DNA of 64,000 nucleotides from Morganella sibonii. Lineage in GTDB: Bacteria; Pseudomonadota; Gammaproteobacteria; Enterobacterales; Enterobacteriaceae. Below, piece by piece: positions 52,516 through 62,069 of the stretch. The stretch's first letter is position 1, and every line of letters starts with the position of its first letter. The stretch lies in assembly GCF_040560245.1 (NCBI RefSeq), contig NZ_JAKMWP010000001.1, one strand, 5' to 3'. The notes below the pieces were generated by a model that did not search any database, was not told where the DNA came from, and worked only from the letters and a program-made list of their open reading frames with translations. The translations under genes were made by a program, and so were the position numbers.

Positions 52516-52667
52516 CCGCCGGGGAACGTAATAACCGGTCACAGTTATTCCATAGGAAACCGGGTCGGAATACCGTATATTTTCCGGCTGACGGGCCCGG
52601 GGAAAACCGGGCTTTCAGCCGGACAGCGGATGCTGTCATTGTGTCAGAATACAGAGGAGACCGGCCG

Positions 52668-53075
52668 GTGGTTTTATGGAAATCAATATTACGTGTCTCA
52701 TTTAAGACTCAGGTCTTCTCAACGCTGATTTACGGTGTGCTGGCGCTGAGCGTATTATTTGCGCCCTGGCCCGGCAAAACGTCATTTATCTGGCTGCCGC
52801 TGACATTGCTGCTGATAGCGGGCTGGGGACGGACACAGTATAAAATCAGCAAACGCGCCGGTCCTGCCAGTCTGCAAAACCATAACCGGATTTTGTGGCG
52901 CAAAAGTGAATGGGAGATCACCAAACCGCCGTATATCACACGGCTTGGTATCCGTCTGCATCTGCGCTCACTGACATCCGGGCGGCAGAAATACCTGTGG
53001 ATAGCCTCTGACAGTGTCCCGGCTGAGGCATGGAGCAGCCTTAATCAGCTGCTTTTGCAGTATCCGGATATCTGA
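52668..53075 (+). CDS. YgfX (CptA) inner-membrane protein
   Basis: 135-residue membrane protein of the YgfX family, encoded next to sdhE. The GTG at 52668 gives V-L-W-K-S-I-L-R-V-S, in line with E. coli MVLWQSDLRVS and the same total length; AGGAG lies eight bases before. Two hydrophobic segments at about 15-32 and 38-55 form a hairpin in the membrane, followed by a soluble part (WEITKPPYITRLG, LWIASDSV). In E. coli it has been proposed as a toxin acting on FtsZ and MreB, which is debated. A 152-base gap separates it from sdhE. Confidence 0.85.
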   Translation: MVLWKSILRVSFKTQVFSTLIYGVLALSVLFAPWPGKTSFIWLPLTLLLIAGWGRTQYKISKRAGPASLQNHNRILWRKSEWEITKPPYITRLGIRLHLRSLTSGRQKYLWIASDSVPAEAWSSLNQLLLQYPDI

Positions 53076-53080
53076 TCCGT

Positions 53081-53599
53081 TTACAGCAGCTCCTGTACTT
53101 CCTCAAGCACCTGCATGCACCATGTGGCGATGCGCTCTTCGCTCTCGTCATACTGGTTGACATCATCAAGTGCCAGCCCGACAAAGTGTTTGCCGTCCGG
53201 CGTCAGGGCTTTCGGGCTGGTGAAGGTATAACCATCCACCGGCCAGTAACCGGCAAATTTCACCCCGGATGATTGCAGCTGCTGATGCAGATAACCCAAA
53301 GCGTCCAGGAACCAGTCACTGTAATCCACCTGGTCACCCATGCCGTACATGGCGACAATTTTTCCCGATAAATTCAGCTGCGGCAACTGATCCCACACCG
53401 CCAGCCAGTCTTCCTGGATTTCACCGAAATCCCAGGTCGGAATACCGAGGATCAGCACCGGGTAGCTTTCCATCAGTTGCAGATCTGTCTCTTTCACATC
53501 ATGGAGTTCAACGAGATCATCACCTAAAATATCACGGATTTTTTCAGCTGCCATTTCGGTATAGCAGGTGCTGGAACCATAAAAAAGACCAATTTTCAT
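53081..53599 (-). CDS. fldB: FldB, flavodoxin 2
   Basis: FMN electron carrier. The 172 residues show the FMN phosphate loop LFYGSSTCYTEMAAEKI near 4-20, PTWDFGEIQEDW near 56 (aromatic residue stacking on FMN) and YGMGDQVDYSDWFLDALG near 88. It lies between ygfX and xerD as in E. coli, convergent with ygfX after only five bases. Confidence 0.94.
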   Translation of the reverse strand: MKIGLFYGSSTCYTEMAAEKIRDILGDDLVELHDVKETDLQLMESYPVLILGIPTWDFGEIQEDWLAVWDQLPQLNLSGKIVAMYGMGDQVDYSDWFLDALGYLHQQLQSSGVKFAGYWPVDGYTFTSPKALTPDGKHFVGLALDDVNQYDESEERIATWCMQVLEEVQELL

Positions 53600-53732
53600 C
53601 TGTTTATTCTGCTGTGTATCAGGTAAAAAATGAAAGCACGCTGCGTCTGTCCGCTGCTTTCATCACAGGATTACGGTATTGTAACAGAAGATAAGTTAAT
53701 TCTGACACGGGAATTCAAACGGGAGGTCAGCG

Positions 53733-54647
53733 GTGAAGGACGCCGTACAACACAGCGAAAGTGATGCACTGACAGAGCAGTTTCTTGATACTATCTGGCT
53801 GGAACAGAATTTATCGGAAAACACCCTGGCATCCTACCGCCTGGATTTACAGGCACTGGCGGACTGGCTGGCACCGCAGGATTTGGACTGGTTATCACTG
53901 ACCACCCTTGATTTGCAGGCTTTTCTGGCAGACAGACTGGATCGCGGTTACAAAGCGACCAGTTCGGCGCGGATGCTCAGTTCGCTGCGCCGGTTTTTCC
54001 AGTATTGCTACCGCGAAAAGCTGCGGACGGATGATCCGACTATTCAGCTGTCGGCACCCAAACTGCCTGCCCGGCTGCCGAAAGATTTAAGCGAAAGCCA
54101 GGTGGATGACCTGCTGGCAGCACCGGATGTGACCGACGCTCTCGAACTGCGCGATAAAGCCATGCTGGAGGTACTCTACGCCTGTGGTCTTCGCGTGACG
54201 GAACTGGTATCACTGTCTCTGCCGGATGTCAGTCTGCGTCAGGGAGTGATCCGCGTGATCGGTAAAGGCAATAAAGAGCGCCTGGTGCCGATGGGGGAAG
54301 AAGCGGTCTACTGGCTGGAAGTCTATCTGGCACAGGCCAGACCGGCACTGCTGAACGGACAGGCCGCAGATGTGCTGTTTCCGAGTAAACTCGGGCGGCA
54401 GATGACGCGGCAGACATTCTGGCACCGTATCAAACACTATGCGGTGGTGGCAGGGATTGCGACAGAAAAACTCTCACCGCACGTGCTGCGGCATGCCTTT
54501 GCCACCCATCTGCTCAATCACGGGGCGGATCTGCGGGTGGTGCAGATGCTGCTGGGGCACAGTGATTTATCTACCACACAAATTTATACCCATGTCGCGA
54601 CGGAGCGGTTACGCTCGCTGCATCAGCAGCACCATCCGCGCGGCTGA
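53733..54647 (+). CDS. xerD: XerD, tyrosine recombinase
   Basis: With XerC it resolves chromosome dimers at dif under FtsK control. The 304 residues have an N-terminal SAM-like core-binding domain (ENTLASYRLDLQALADWL) and the catalytic domain with the full active set: Arg in CGLRVTELVSL, Lys in GKGNKERLVPMG, His-x-x-Arg in HVLRHAFATHLLNHG, His in LLGHSDLSTTQIYTHV and the nucleophilic Tyr in the same motif. It starts at GTG with a GGAGG ribosome-binding site. dsbC follows after 12 bases. Confidence 0.96.
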   Translation: MKDAVQHSESDALTEQFLDTIWLEQNLSENTLASYRLDLQALADWLAPQDLDWLSLTTLDLQAFLADRLDRGYKATSSARMLSSLRRFFQYCYREKLRTDDPTIQLSAPKLPARLPKDLSESQVDDLLAAPDVTDALELRDKAMLEVLYACGLRVTELVSLSLPDVSLRQGVIRVIGKGNKERLVPMGEEAVYWLEVYLAQARPALLNGQAADVLFPSKLGRQMTRQTFWHRIKHYAVVAGIATEKLSPHVLRHAFATHLLNHGADLRVVQMLLGHSDLSTTQIYTHVATERLRSLHQQHHPRG

Positions 54648-54659
54648 TAAGGAAAGAGT

Positions 54660-55352
54660 ATGCTGAAAATTGTATCATCCGCACTGGCAGCTCTGCTGGT
54701 GTTCTGTCACGGCGCGGTTGCCGGGGAAAGTGAAATCAAAGCAGCGCTGGGCAAAATGGACATGACCGCCACCATGATCCGTCCGTCACCGGTACCCGGT
54801 GTCTCATCGGTTGCCACTGCACAGGGTGTTTTTTATATCAGCGATGACGGCCGTTATCTGCTGCAGGGGCCGATGTTTGATATGAGCGGTAAAACCCCGA
54901 AAAATATCACCAATAATGTGCTGCTGGAGGAACTGAACAGTCTTGAAAATGAGATGATCATTTATAAATCTCAGCGCGAAAATCATGTTATTACGGTCTT
55001 TACGGATATCACCTGTCCGTACTGCCTCAAACTGCATAATGAAAATAAGGCCTTAAACGATAAGGGAATTACCGTCCGTTATCTGGCGTTTCCGCGTAAA
55101 GGGCCGGAATCGGCGGTCGGGCGGGAGATGCAGTCTGTCTGGTGTAACGGGTTTAAAACCAAAGCGCTGGACGGTGCGTTCCGTAATGAGCCGATCCCGC
55201 AGATAGACAGCTGTAATATTGATATCAGCAAACACTATAATCTCGGCCTGAAATTCGGCATCACCGGCACCCCGGCGATTGTCCTGGAAGACGGAACACT
55301 GATTGCCGGTTACTTATCTGCGGATAAAATTGCTGAATTAGTAAATAAATAA
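54660..55352 (+). CDS. dsbC: DsbC, periplasmic disulfide isomerase
   Basis: Dimeric periplasmic protein that reshuffles wrong disulfides, kept reduced by DsbD. The 230 residues start with a signal peptide (MLKIVSSALAALLVFCHGAVA), then the N-terminal dimerisation domain and a thioredoxin domain with the active site DITCPYCLKLH near 115-120. Two further Cys (WCNGF and DSCNID) form the structural disulfide; a cis-proline is in GTPAIVLEDG. It lies in xerD-dsbC-recJ, as in E. coli. Confidence 0.96.
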   Translation: MLKIVSSALAALLVFCHGAVAGESEIKAALGKMDMTATMIRPSPVPGVSSVATAQGVFYISDDGRYLLQGPMFDMSGKTPKNITNNVLLEELNSLENEMIIYKSQRENHVITVFTDITCPYCLKLHNENKALNDKGITVRYLAFPRKGPESAVGREMQSVWCNGFKTKALDGAFRNEPIPQIDSCNIDISKHYNLGLKFGITGTPAIVLEDGTLIAGYLSADKIAELVNK

Positions 55353-55374
55353 TTAATAGTATAATCAGGTTGTT

Positions 55375-57108
55375 ATGATAAAAACAGAACTCCGCCGCCG
55401 CGAAGCAGCGGATTACACCGCACTGCTTGCCCCTGACCGCTCTGAGCTGTTATGCCGTCTGTATGCCGCCAGAGGGATCACCTCCGCAGAGCAACTGGAA
55501 CGCGGTGCCCGCGGGTTGCTTAATTACGGTCAGCTCAGTGGTATCGATCAGGCCGTCGCATTACTGAAAGAGGCACTGCATCAGAATCAGCGGATTGTGA
55601 TTGTCGGCGATTTTGATGCTGACGGCGCGACCAGTACCGCACTGTCTGTCCGCGCACTGCACCGGATGGGCTTCCGGCAGGTGGATTTTCTCGTCCCCAA
55701 CCGTTTTGAGGACGGCTACGGGCTCAGCGCTCAGGTGACAGAGCAGGCCCGCCGCAAAGGGGCGGAGCTGATTATGACAGTGGATAACGGCATCTCCTCT
55801 CATGACGGTGTCGCCGCTGCGCATGCCGCCGGAATCCGCGTGATTGTGACCGACCACCATCTTCCGGGGGAAATCCTCCCGCCGGCGGAAGCGATTATTA
55901 ACCCGAACCTGGCGGATTGCGGTTTTCTCTCCAAATCCCTGGCGGGGGTCGGTGTGACCTTTTACCTGATGTCTGCGCTGCGGGCATCGTTGCGGGCGGA
56001 CGGCTGGTTTGCACAGCAGAATATTGCCGAGCCGAATCTGGCGGAACTGCTGGATCTGGTGGCGCTGGGCACCGTGGCGGACGTGGTGCCGCTCGATCAG
56101 AATAACCGGATTCTGGTGCATCAGGGGCTGAACCGCATCCGTGCGGGACGCTGTTGTGCCGGGATCACCGCACTGCTGGAAATCTCCAAACGGCAGGCGT
56201 CCGCACTGGTCGCGAGTGATTTGGGTTTTGCCCTCGGGCCGCGTCTTAATGCAGCGGGCAGGCTGGATGATATGTCAGTCGGCGTCGAACTGCTGCTGAC
56301 CGATGATATGGCGAAAGCGCGTATGCTGGCGCATGAACTGGACGGCCTGAATCAGACCCGGCGCGAGATAGAGCAGGGGATGCAGCAGGAAGCCCTGACG
56401 CTGTTCAGTAAAATTGAACACAGCACCACTGAAATGCCGTCGGGCATTGCCCTGTATCATCCGGAATGGCATCAGGGCGTGGTCGGTATCCTCGCTTCGC
56501 GAATCAAAGAGCGCTATCACCGCCCGGTAATTGCGTTTGCTCCCTGTGGTGACGGCCTGCTGAAAGGCTCCGGACGCTCAGTGAGCGGTCTGCATCTGCG
56601 GGATGTGCTCGAACGGCTCGATACCCTCAATCCGGGAATGATGGCCGCATTCGGCGGTCATGCAATGGCTGCCGGGCTTTCTCTGCCGGAATCCTGTTTC
56701 CCTGATTTTCAGCATAAATTTGCCGCGCTGGTGGATGATATGATCGACCCCGGCCTGCTGCACGGGGTCATCTGGAGTGACGGGGTGCTGCCGCCGCAGG
56801 ATATGACACTGGAAACCGCCGGGCTTCTGCGCGAAGGCGGGCCGTGGGGTCAGGGTTTCCCGGAGCCGCTGTTTGACGGTACATTCCGTCTGCTGCAACA
56901 GCGCATCGTCGGTGAAAAACACCTGAAAGTGATGATCGAACCGGAAGGCGGCGGTCCGCTGCTCGATGGTATCGCCTTTAACGTGGATGTAAATTACTGG
57001 CCGGACAACAGTGTGCAGCGGGTTCGTCTCGCCTACAAACTGGATGTGAATGAGTTCCGCGGGCAGCGCAGTGTGCAGTTACTGATAGAACATATCTGGC
57101 CGGATTAA
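55375..57108 (+). CDS. recJ: RecJ, single-strand-specific 5'-3' exonuclease
   Basis: DHH-family exonuclease used in RecF-pathway recombination and mismatch repair. The 577 residues equal E. coli RecJ. Catalytic motifs: VGDFDADGATSTALSV near 79, TVDNGISSHDGV near 134, VTDHHLPGE (DHH) near 160 and AFGGHAMAAGLSL (DHHA1) near 427. The C-terminal OB-like domain completes it. The prfB leader follows. Confidence 0.96.
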   Translation: MIKTELRRREAADYTALLAPDRSELLCRLYAARGITSAEQLERGARGLLNYGQLSGIDQAVALLKEALHQNQRIVIVGDFDADGATSTALSVRALHRMGFRQVDFLVPNRFEDGYGLSAQVTEQARRKGAELIMTVDNGISSHDGVAAAHAAGIRVIVTDHHLPGEILPPAEAIINPNLADCGFLSKSLAGVGVTFYLMSALRASLRADGWFAQQNIAEPNLAELLDLVALGTVADVVPLDQNNRILVHQGLNRIRAGRCCAGITALLEISKRQASALVASDLGFALGPRLNAAGRLDDMSVGVELLLTDDMAKARMLAHELDGLNQTRREIEQGMQQEALTLFSKIEHSTTEMPSGIALYHPEWHQGVVGILASRIKERYHRPVIAFAPCGDGLLKGSGRSVSGLHLRDVLERLDTLNPGMMAAFGGHAMAAGLSLPESCFPDFQHKFAALVDDMIDPGLLHGVIWSDGVLPPQDMTLETAGLLREGGPWGQGFPEPLFDGTFRLLQQRIVGEKHLKVMIEPEGGGPLLDGIAFNVDVNYWPDNSVQRVRLAYKLDVNEFRGQRSVQLLIEHIWPD

Positions 57109-57212
57109 TTTTAGTCCGAAAGGGGGTTGCAGTGCTGTCATGATGAGCGGATTTTCGTTACAATGTACAGTTCTCACATTATTACCTGACAATCAACAAA
57201 AAGATAAAAGAC

Positions 57213-58311
57213 ATGTTTGAAATTAACCCGGTAAAAAATCAGATCCAGGATTTGACTGAACGTACTTCGGTGCTTCGGGGGTATCTTTGACTACGATGCC
57301 AAGAAAGAGCGCTTAGAAGAAGTTAACGCCGAGCTGGAACAGCCTGACGTCTGGAATGAACCTGAACGTGCCCAGGCACTCGGTAAGGAACGCGCCTCTC
57401 TGGAAGCCATCGTGGAAACCATTGATGACCTTGACCAGGGGCTTGAGGATGTCAGTGGTCTTCTGGAACTCGCTGTCGAAGCGGATGACGAAGAAACCTT
57501 TAATGAAGCTGTTGAAGAGCTGAAAGGGCTGGAGGATAAACTCGGCCAGCTGGAATTCCGCCGGATGTTCTCCGGTGAATATGACAGCGCTGACTGCTAC
57601 CTCGACCTCCAGGCCGGTTCCGGCGGTACAGAAGCTCAGGACTGGGCAAGCATGCTGCTGCGTATGTATCTGCGCTGGGCAGAAAGCCGCGGCTTTAAAA
57701 CCGAAATTATTGAAGAATCCGACGGTGATGTGGCCGGTCTGAAATCGGCAACGGTTAAGATCATGGGCGAATACGCCTACGGCTGGCTGCGCACAGAAAC
57801 CGGTGTTCACCGCTTGGTGCGCAAGAGCCCGTTTGACTCCGGCGGCCGCCGCCATACCTCGTTCAGTTCCGCGTTTATTTATCCGGAAGTGGATGATGAC
57901 ATTGATATCGAAATCAATCCGGCGGATATCCGTATTGACGTTTACCGCGCCTCCGGTGCCGGTGGTCAGCACGTCAATAAAACGGAATCTGCGGTGCGTC
58001 TTACCCACATTCCGACCGGGATCGTCACTCAGTGTCAGAATGACCGCTCGCAGCATAAGAATAAAGACCAGGCTTTCCGTCAGATGAAAGCAAAACTTTA
58101 TGAATATGAAATGCAGAAGAAAAACGCCGATAAACAAGAAATGGAAGATAACAAATCCGACATCGGCTGGGGCAGTCAGATCCGTTCTTATGTACTTGAT
58201 GATTCCCGGATTAAAGATCTCCGTACCGGTGTGGAAACCCGTAATACTCAGGCAGTATTAGACGGTGATCTGGATAAATTTATTGAGGCCAGCTTAAAAG
58301 CGGGTTTATAA
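57213..58311 (+). CDS. prfB: PrfB, peptide chain release factor RF2 (programmed +1 frameshift)
   Basis: Release factor recognising UGA and UAA. Reading starts at ATG 57213; codon 26 is an in-frame TGA (57288-57290), and a +1 shift (skipping T 57288) resumes at GAC, giving 365 residues in all, the E. coli length. The SPF anticodon-like tripeptide is in VRKSPFDSGGRRHTS and the GGQ catalytic motif in RASGAGGQHVNKTES. The second frame taken alone has a long open stretch from 57289. RF2 thus autoregulates: low RF2 favours the shift. lysS follows after nine bases. Confidence 0.97.
57274..57291 (+). promoter_or_regulatory. RF2 frameshift site
   Basis: The elements are an internal Shine-Dalgarno-like CGGGGG, then TAT, the slippery CTT and the TGAC stop context. 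The spacing is the same as in E. coli. E. coli has AGGGGG; here the first base is C, while the five G residues and the TATCTTTGAC are kept. Confidence 0.93.
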
Positions 58312-58320
58312 GGATTAAAA

Positions 58321-59838
58321 ATGTCACAAGATCAACATAGTGCTGAGCAGGCACCTGATTTAAATAACGAATTAAAAACGCGCCGTGAAAAACTGGCACA
58401 ACTGCGTGAGAAAGAAGCCGTTGCATTCCCGAATGATTTCCGCCGTGATGCGGTATCCGGTGAGCTGCATGAGAAGTATGGCGAAAAAAGCGCGGAAGAG
58501 CTGGAAGCCCTGAATATTGAAGTTGCGATTGCCGGCCGTATGATGACCCGCCGTATCATGGGTAAAGCCTCTTTCGCCACCTTACAGGACACTGCGGGCC
58601 GTATTCAGATCTACGTTTCCCGTGATGATCTGGCGGAAGGCGTGTACAACGAATCCTTTAAAAAATGGGATCTGGGCGATATCCTCGCGGCACGCGGTAA
58701 GTTATTTAAAACCAAAACCGGTGAGCTGACTGTTCACTGTACTGAAGTCCGTCTGCTGACCAAAGCACTGCGTCCGTTACCGGATAAATTTCACGGTCTG
58801 AATGACCAGGAAACCCGCTACCGCCAGCGTTATCTGGATCTTATCGCCAATGATGAATCCCGTAATACCTTCGCGATGCGTTCACGTATCCTGGCTGAAA
58901 TCCGCAAGTTCATGGTGAACAAAGGATTTATGGAAGTGGAAACTCCGATGATGCAGGTGATCCCGGGCGGGGCGAGTGCGCGTCCGTTTGTCACTCATCA
59001 CAATGCGCTGGATATCGATATGTATCTGCGTATTGCGCCGGAGCTGTATCTGAAGCGTCTGGTGGTCGGTGGTTTTGAGCGTGTGTTTGAAATCAACCGT
59101 AACTTCCGTAACGAAGGGGTTTCTCCGCGTCACAACCCGGAATTCACCATGATGGAACTTTATATGGCGTATGCTGATTATAAAGACCTGATTGTGCTGA
59201 CCGAAGAGCTGTTCCGCACCATCGCGCAGGATGTGCTGGGTAACCCGGTTGTGAAATACGGTGACCAGGAGTTCGATTTCGGCAAGCCGTTTGCCAAACT
59301 CACCATGAAAGAAGCTATCTGCAAATATCGTCCGGAAACCAATATGGCGGATCTGGACGATATGGATAAAGCGGTTGCTATCGCAAAATCCCTGAATATC
59401 AAAATTGAAAAATCATGGGGTCTGGGCCGCGTACAGTGTGAAATCTTCGAGGAAGTGGCAGAAAGTCACCTGATCCAGCCGACATTCATCATTGAATATC
59501 CGGCAGAAGTCTCTCCGCTGGCACGCCGTAATGACGACAATCCGTTTATCACTGACCGCTTTGAGTTCTTTATCGGCGGCCGTGAAATCGGTAACGGTTT
59601 CTCCGAGCTGAACGATGCGGAAGATCAGGCAGAACGTTTTGCCGAGCAGGTTCGTCAGAAAGACGCCGGTGATGATGAAGCCATGTTCTATGACGAAGAC
59701 TATGTTGTCGCACTGGAGCACGGTCTGCCGCCGACAGCGGGTCTGGGTATCGGGATCGACCGTATGGTTATGCTGTTTACTGACAGCCACACTATCCGTG
59801 ACGTTATCCTGTTCCCAGCGATGCGCCCGGGCAAATAA
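58321..59838 (+). CDS. lysS: LysS, lysyl-tRNA synthetase (class II)
   Basis: Charges tRNA-Lys with lysine. The 505 residues equal E. coli LysS. The N-terminal OB-fold anticodon-binding domain (about 60-150) includes ATLQDTAGRIQIYVSRD. The class II catalytic motifs are present: motif 1 FMEVETPMMQVIPGGASARPF near 200, motif 2 FRNEGVSPRHNPEFTMMELY near 260 and motif 3 GLGIGIDRMVMLFT near 478. It is in the prfB-lysS operon, ended by a hairpin with a long T run. Confidence 0.97.
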   Translation: MSQDQHSAEQAPDLNNELKTRREKLAQLREKEAVAFPNDFRRDAVSGELHEKYGEKSAEELEALNIEVAIAGRMMTRRIMGKASFATLQDTAGRIQIYVSRDDLAEGVYNESFKKWDLGDILAARGKLFKTKTGELTVHCTEVRLLTKALRPLPDKFHGLNDQETRYRQRYLDLIANDESRNTFAMRSRILAEIRKFMVNKGFMEVETPMMQVIPGGASARPFVTHHNALDIDMYLRIAPELYLKRLVVGGFERVFEINRNFRNEGVSPRHNPEFTMMELYMAYADYKDLIVLTEELFRTIAQDVLGNPVVKYGDQEFDFGKPFAKLTMKEAICKYRPETNMADLDDMDKAVAIAKSLNIKIEKSWGLGRVQCEIFEEVAESHLIQPTFIIEYPAEVSPLARRNDDNPFITDRFEFFIGGREIGNGFSELNDAEDQAERFAEQVRQKDAGDDEAMFYDEDYVVALEHGLPPTAGLGIGIDRMVMLFTDSHTIRDVILFPAMRPGK

Positions 59839-59860
59839 TCATTGCAGTAAATGAATACGG

Positions 59861-59889
59861 AGCCTCACAAGATTGTGGGGCTTTTTTTT
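59861..59889 (+). terminator. Rho-independent terminator after lysS
   Basis: AGCCTCACA and TGTGGGGCT form a nine-bp stem (one G-T pair), followed by eight T residues. Confidence 0.93.
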
Positions 59890-59899
59890 CACTATCCTC

Positions 59900-59927
59900 T
59901 TGATATACAAGCTGACCGGCGTATAAT
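59900..59927 (+). promoter_or_regulatory. Sigma-70 promoter of the tRNA gene
   Basis: TTGATA at 59900-59905 and a consensus TATAAT at 59922-59927, 16 bases apart; the tRNA starts 15 bases after the -10. Confidence 0.85.
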
Positions 59928-59942
59928 CTCACACATCCCGAT

Positions 59943-60016
59943 GCGGGCGTAGTTCAATGGCAGAACGAGAGCTTCCCAAGCTCTATACGAGGGTTCGATT
60001 CCCTTCGCCCGCTCCA
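59943..60016 (+). tRNA. glyU: tRNA-Gly (anticodon CCC)
   Basis: 74 bases with encoded CCA. Acceptor stem GCGGGCG pairs with CGCCCGC; the anticodon stem AGAGC/GCTCT holds the loop TTCCCAA with anticodon CCC; the T arm is GAGGGTTCGATTCCCTT. It is nearly identical to E. coli glyU. It borders the AT-rich accessory stretch, a typical place for island integration, though no repeated att copy is visible in this window. Confidence 0.97.
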
Positions 60017-60314
60017 TTCAAGTCCTTCTGAATAGCTTCTTACATTTTCAACTCCCTGTAAAAACCAGACCTTACAGCCCGGACTCAGTATTCTGAGATC
60101 TGCCGGAATCGATACATCTTTGTGTATAGTAATGCGTATAGAATGAAATTTGATGATTTTCGGATATCCCGGAGCGCAATGATTTCTGTTTTCCGGCAGG
60201 CTGCAACCGTGCAGTACCGGTCATGTATGTTTTATATGACAAAAAAACAGACCCGTTCAGCACGATGGTGATCTTGAATAAGTCATTTATTGATAACATT
60301 AATGGATTGAAAAC

Positions 60315-60674
60315 ATGAAGAAAATAATAGGGTTATGCATGTTAATTCCGGTTTTTAGTATGGCTGAGGAGACGTCTGACGTTGTTTACACCCCCTCAGA
60401 GCTTCTGGATATGACCGTTACCAATAAAATCCCGGATAGCGAAATACCCGTTTTGGATAAATCTGATAGCTCCGAAATGTTATTTAATGAATGTAAATCA
60501 ATAGCGAAGACTGTAATCTCCAATTTCAGTAATGCTTACCCAACAGTGATTGACGTTGATAGCGGCACACATTTTAAAGTAAGAATCGGATCAATCAATG
60601 AGGTGTTTACCCTGGAGTGTGTTAATGATGAGAAACGGATTTACAGGGCTAAATACAAATCCGGAAGTAATTAG
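60315..60674 (+). CDS. Small exported protein of unknown function
   Basis: I do not recognise this 119-residue protein. It begins MKKIIGLCMLIPVFSMAEE, a likely signal peptide with cleavage near Ala17, followed by an acidic, threonine-rich region and a C-terminal part with two cysteines (NECKSIAKTV and LECVND) that could form a disulfide. Codon use and A+T content are unlike the housekeeping genes before it. It is probably part of the accessory region next to tRNA-Gly. Confidence 0.6.
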   Translation: MKKIIGLCMLIPVFSMAEETSDVVYTPSELLDMTVTNKIPDSEIPVLDKSDSSEMLFNECKSIAKTVISNFSNAYPTVIDVDSGTHFKVRIGSINEVFTLECVNDEKRIYRAKYKSGSN

Positions 60675-60880
60675 TTTTTATGTGGAATAGTTGATTGTTG
60701 GCAGAGTAATAAGAATGATGATTTATGTACATCGCAGGAAGCCCGTGTGTAAAGGCTGAACAGCGGAAAATACAGATGCTTAATCTTAGCAAATCCTGAC
60801 ATGAGTGGTTTACGGAACATGATGTTTATGCTCATATCAGGGGATATGCGATCAGAATAAAATAGATAGACAGGCAGAGT

Positions 60881-61387
60881 ATGAAAATTTTCACATGGTT
60901 ATTTCTTTGTTTTATTGCGGCTGAATCTTTCGCTGCTGTTGATTATGACGCTATGTTAGAGGAAATCAGGAGTAAGCCTGAATACATCCTGTTGCTCCCC
61001 GACGCTCAAAAAGGAGACCCGGTTGCTCAAAAAAAGATCGGAGATATATATATTGAAGGTGATGGCGTTTTTGCGTTCCCGGCTCAGGCACTTTACTGGT
61101 ATGAAAAAGCCGGAATGCAGGGGAATTTAACTGCTCAGATACAGGCCGGTGACTTCTATTATTCAGGAACAGGTGTTCATAAAAATTATTTTCTTGCAAA
61201 AAAATGGTACGAAAAAGCCGCTAATCAGGGAAATGCAAGAGCACAAATAAGCCTTGGAAATTTATATTCCACAGGTGGTTCTTTTTTTCCGAAAAATAAA
61301 CTAAAAGCGAAAAAATGGTATAGCAAGGCTTGTGAGTCAGGGTCTTTTGCAGGATGTAATTTAAAGAAATCAATTCAGGATAAATGA
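60881..61387 (+). CDS. Sel1-repeat exported protein
   Basis: 168 residues with a signal peptide (MKIFTWLFLCFIAAESFA) and three Sel1-like (SLR) helical repeats of about 36 residues: ALYWYEKAGMQGNLTAQIQAG, AKKWYEKAANQGNARAQISLG and AKKWYSKACESGSFAGC. Sel1 repeats are protein-binding scaffolds; exported forms often modify envelope or secretion systems, but the partner is unknown. The final cysteine pair (KACESGSFAGC) is typical of SLR proteins with intra-repeat disulfides. The DNA is AT-rich. The TGA stop abuts an ATG of the next frame. Confidence 0.8.
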   Translation: MKIFTWLFLCFIAAESFAAVDYDAMLEEIRSKPEYILLLPDAQKGDPVAQKKIGDIYIEGDGVFAFPAQALYWYEKAGMQGNLTAQIQAGDFYYSGTGVHKNYFLAKKWYEKAANQGNARAQISLGNLYSTGGSFFPKNKLKAKKWYSKACESGSFAGCNLKKSIQDK

Positions 61388-61642
61388 ATGTCGTGTTCTG
61401 TGTTTGCGGAGTCTGATGTACTGCAGCGGCTGCTGCCTCAGTCAGTGATGGAGCCGTCGCAGAACACAGCCGGGCGTGTTCTGAAATCGCCGGATTCTGT
61501 AATTAATATCCTTGTGCCGCACTTTACCGGCTTTGGTCTGATCGCCAGTCTCATTAATCCGTTCAGCAATGACACGCCCGTTATCCGCGCTCTCAGGCAA
61601 CACCTGATTCACCACAGCGACGATTGCCGGTTTAATGAATAA
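61388..61642 (+). CDS. Unknown 84-residue protein, perhaps a remnant
   Basis: Starts at the ATG directly after the Sel1 protein stop (TGA-ATG), so translation could be coupled. The N-terminus MSCSVFAES looks like the end of a signal peptide without its hydrophobic core, and the rest has no motif I know (VINILVPHFTGFGLIASLINPFS). Its G+C is higher than that of neighbouring frames. A longer ancestral gene with a lost 5' end is possible; no ribosome-binding site is clear. Confidence 0.4.
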   Translation: MSCSVFAESDVLQRLLPQSVMEPSQNTAGRVLKSPDSVINILVPHFTGFGLIASLINPFSNDTPVIRALRQHLIHHSDDCRFNE

Positions 61643-62069
61643 TTATTCAAAAATAATACCTTATTAATTTTACGAGTTTCCCGGTCATAAAATAGTATTT
61701 TTTATAATTTACTGTTTTTGCATCTTAATTTAAATTTAAACTATTGATGCTATTTGATTAAATATATATATCGTGACTGTATTTTATTGTCTTATAAATA
61801 ATGAATATAGACCGGATCACTATATTTTCAGCAGGTTGGTTATTATCTCTAATATAGACGTAGTAACTATATTAAATATGTATTTATTTTTTAATTTACG
61901 CCAATGATATATACAACACGATATTAACAAAATGCATTTTTACACCAAATAATATTGGCTAAATCTATTTTTAGGATTGTTATTTTGATGTATATCACGG
62001 TATGGTATTTATACTTGGTTATATTGATAATTGTTCGTCAGATAGTCTTAATTTTAAACAGGTGCAAAA
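61643..62069 (+). promoter_or_regulatory. AT-rich region upstream of speFL
   Basis: 427 bases with strongly AT-rich sequence and no credible gene. The speF promoter should lie in the last part; the block from 61990 to 62060 has several -10-like hexamers but none with a clear -35. Strong AT bias suggests H-NS-type silencing, which is inference. Confidence 0.5.

Noticed and set aside
60072..60299. Minus-strand 75-codon frame after tRNA-Gly
   Set aside because: No ribosome-binding site, no recognisable family, and composition consistent with chance.
60780..60870. Small frames ending in EHDVYAHIRGYAIRIK or MSGLRNMMFMLISGDMRSE
   Set aside because: Too short, with no start signal; may be a remnant of a lost gene but cannot be supported.
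59943..62069. Complete genomic island with attL and attR
   Set aside because: The tRNA 3' end is not repeated downstream within this window and no integrase gene is present.
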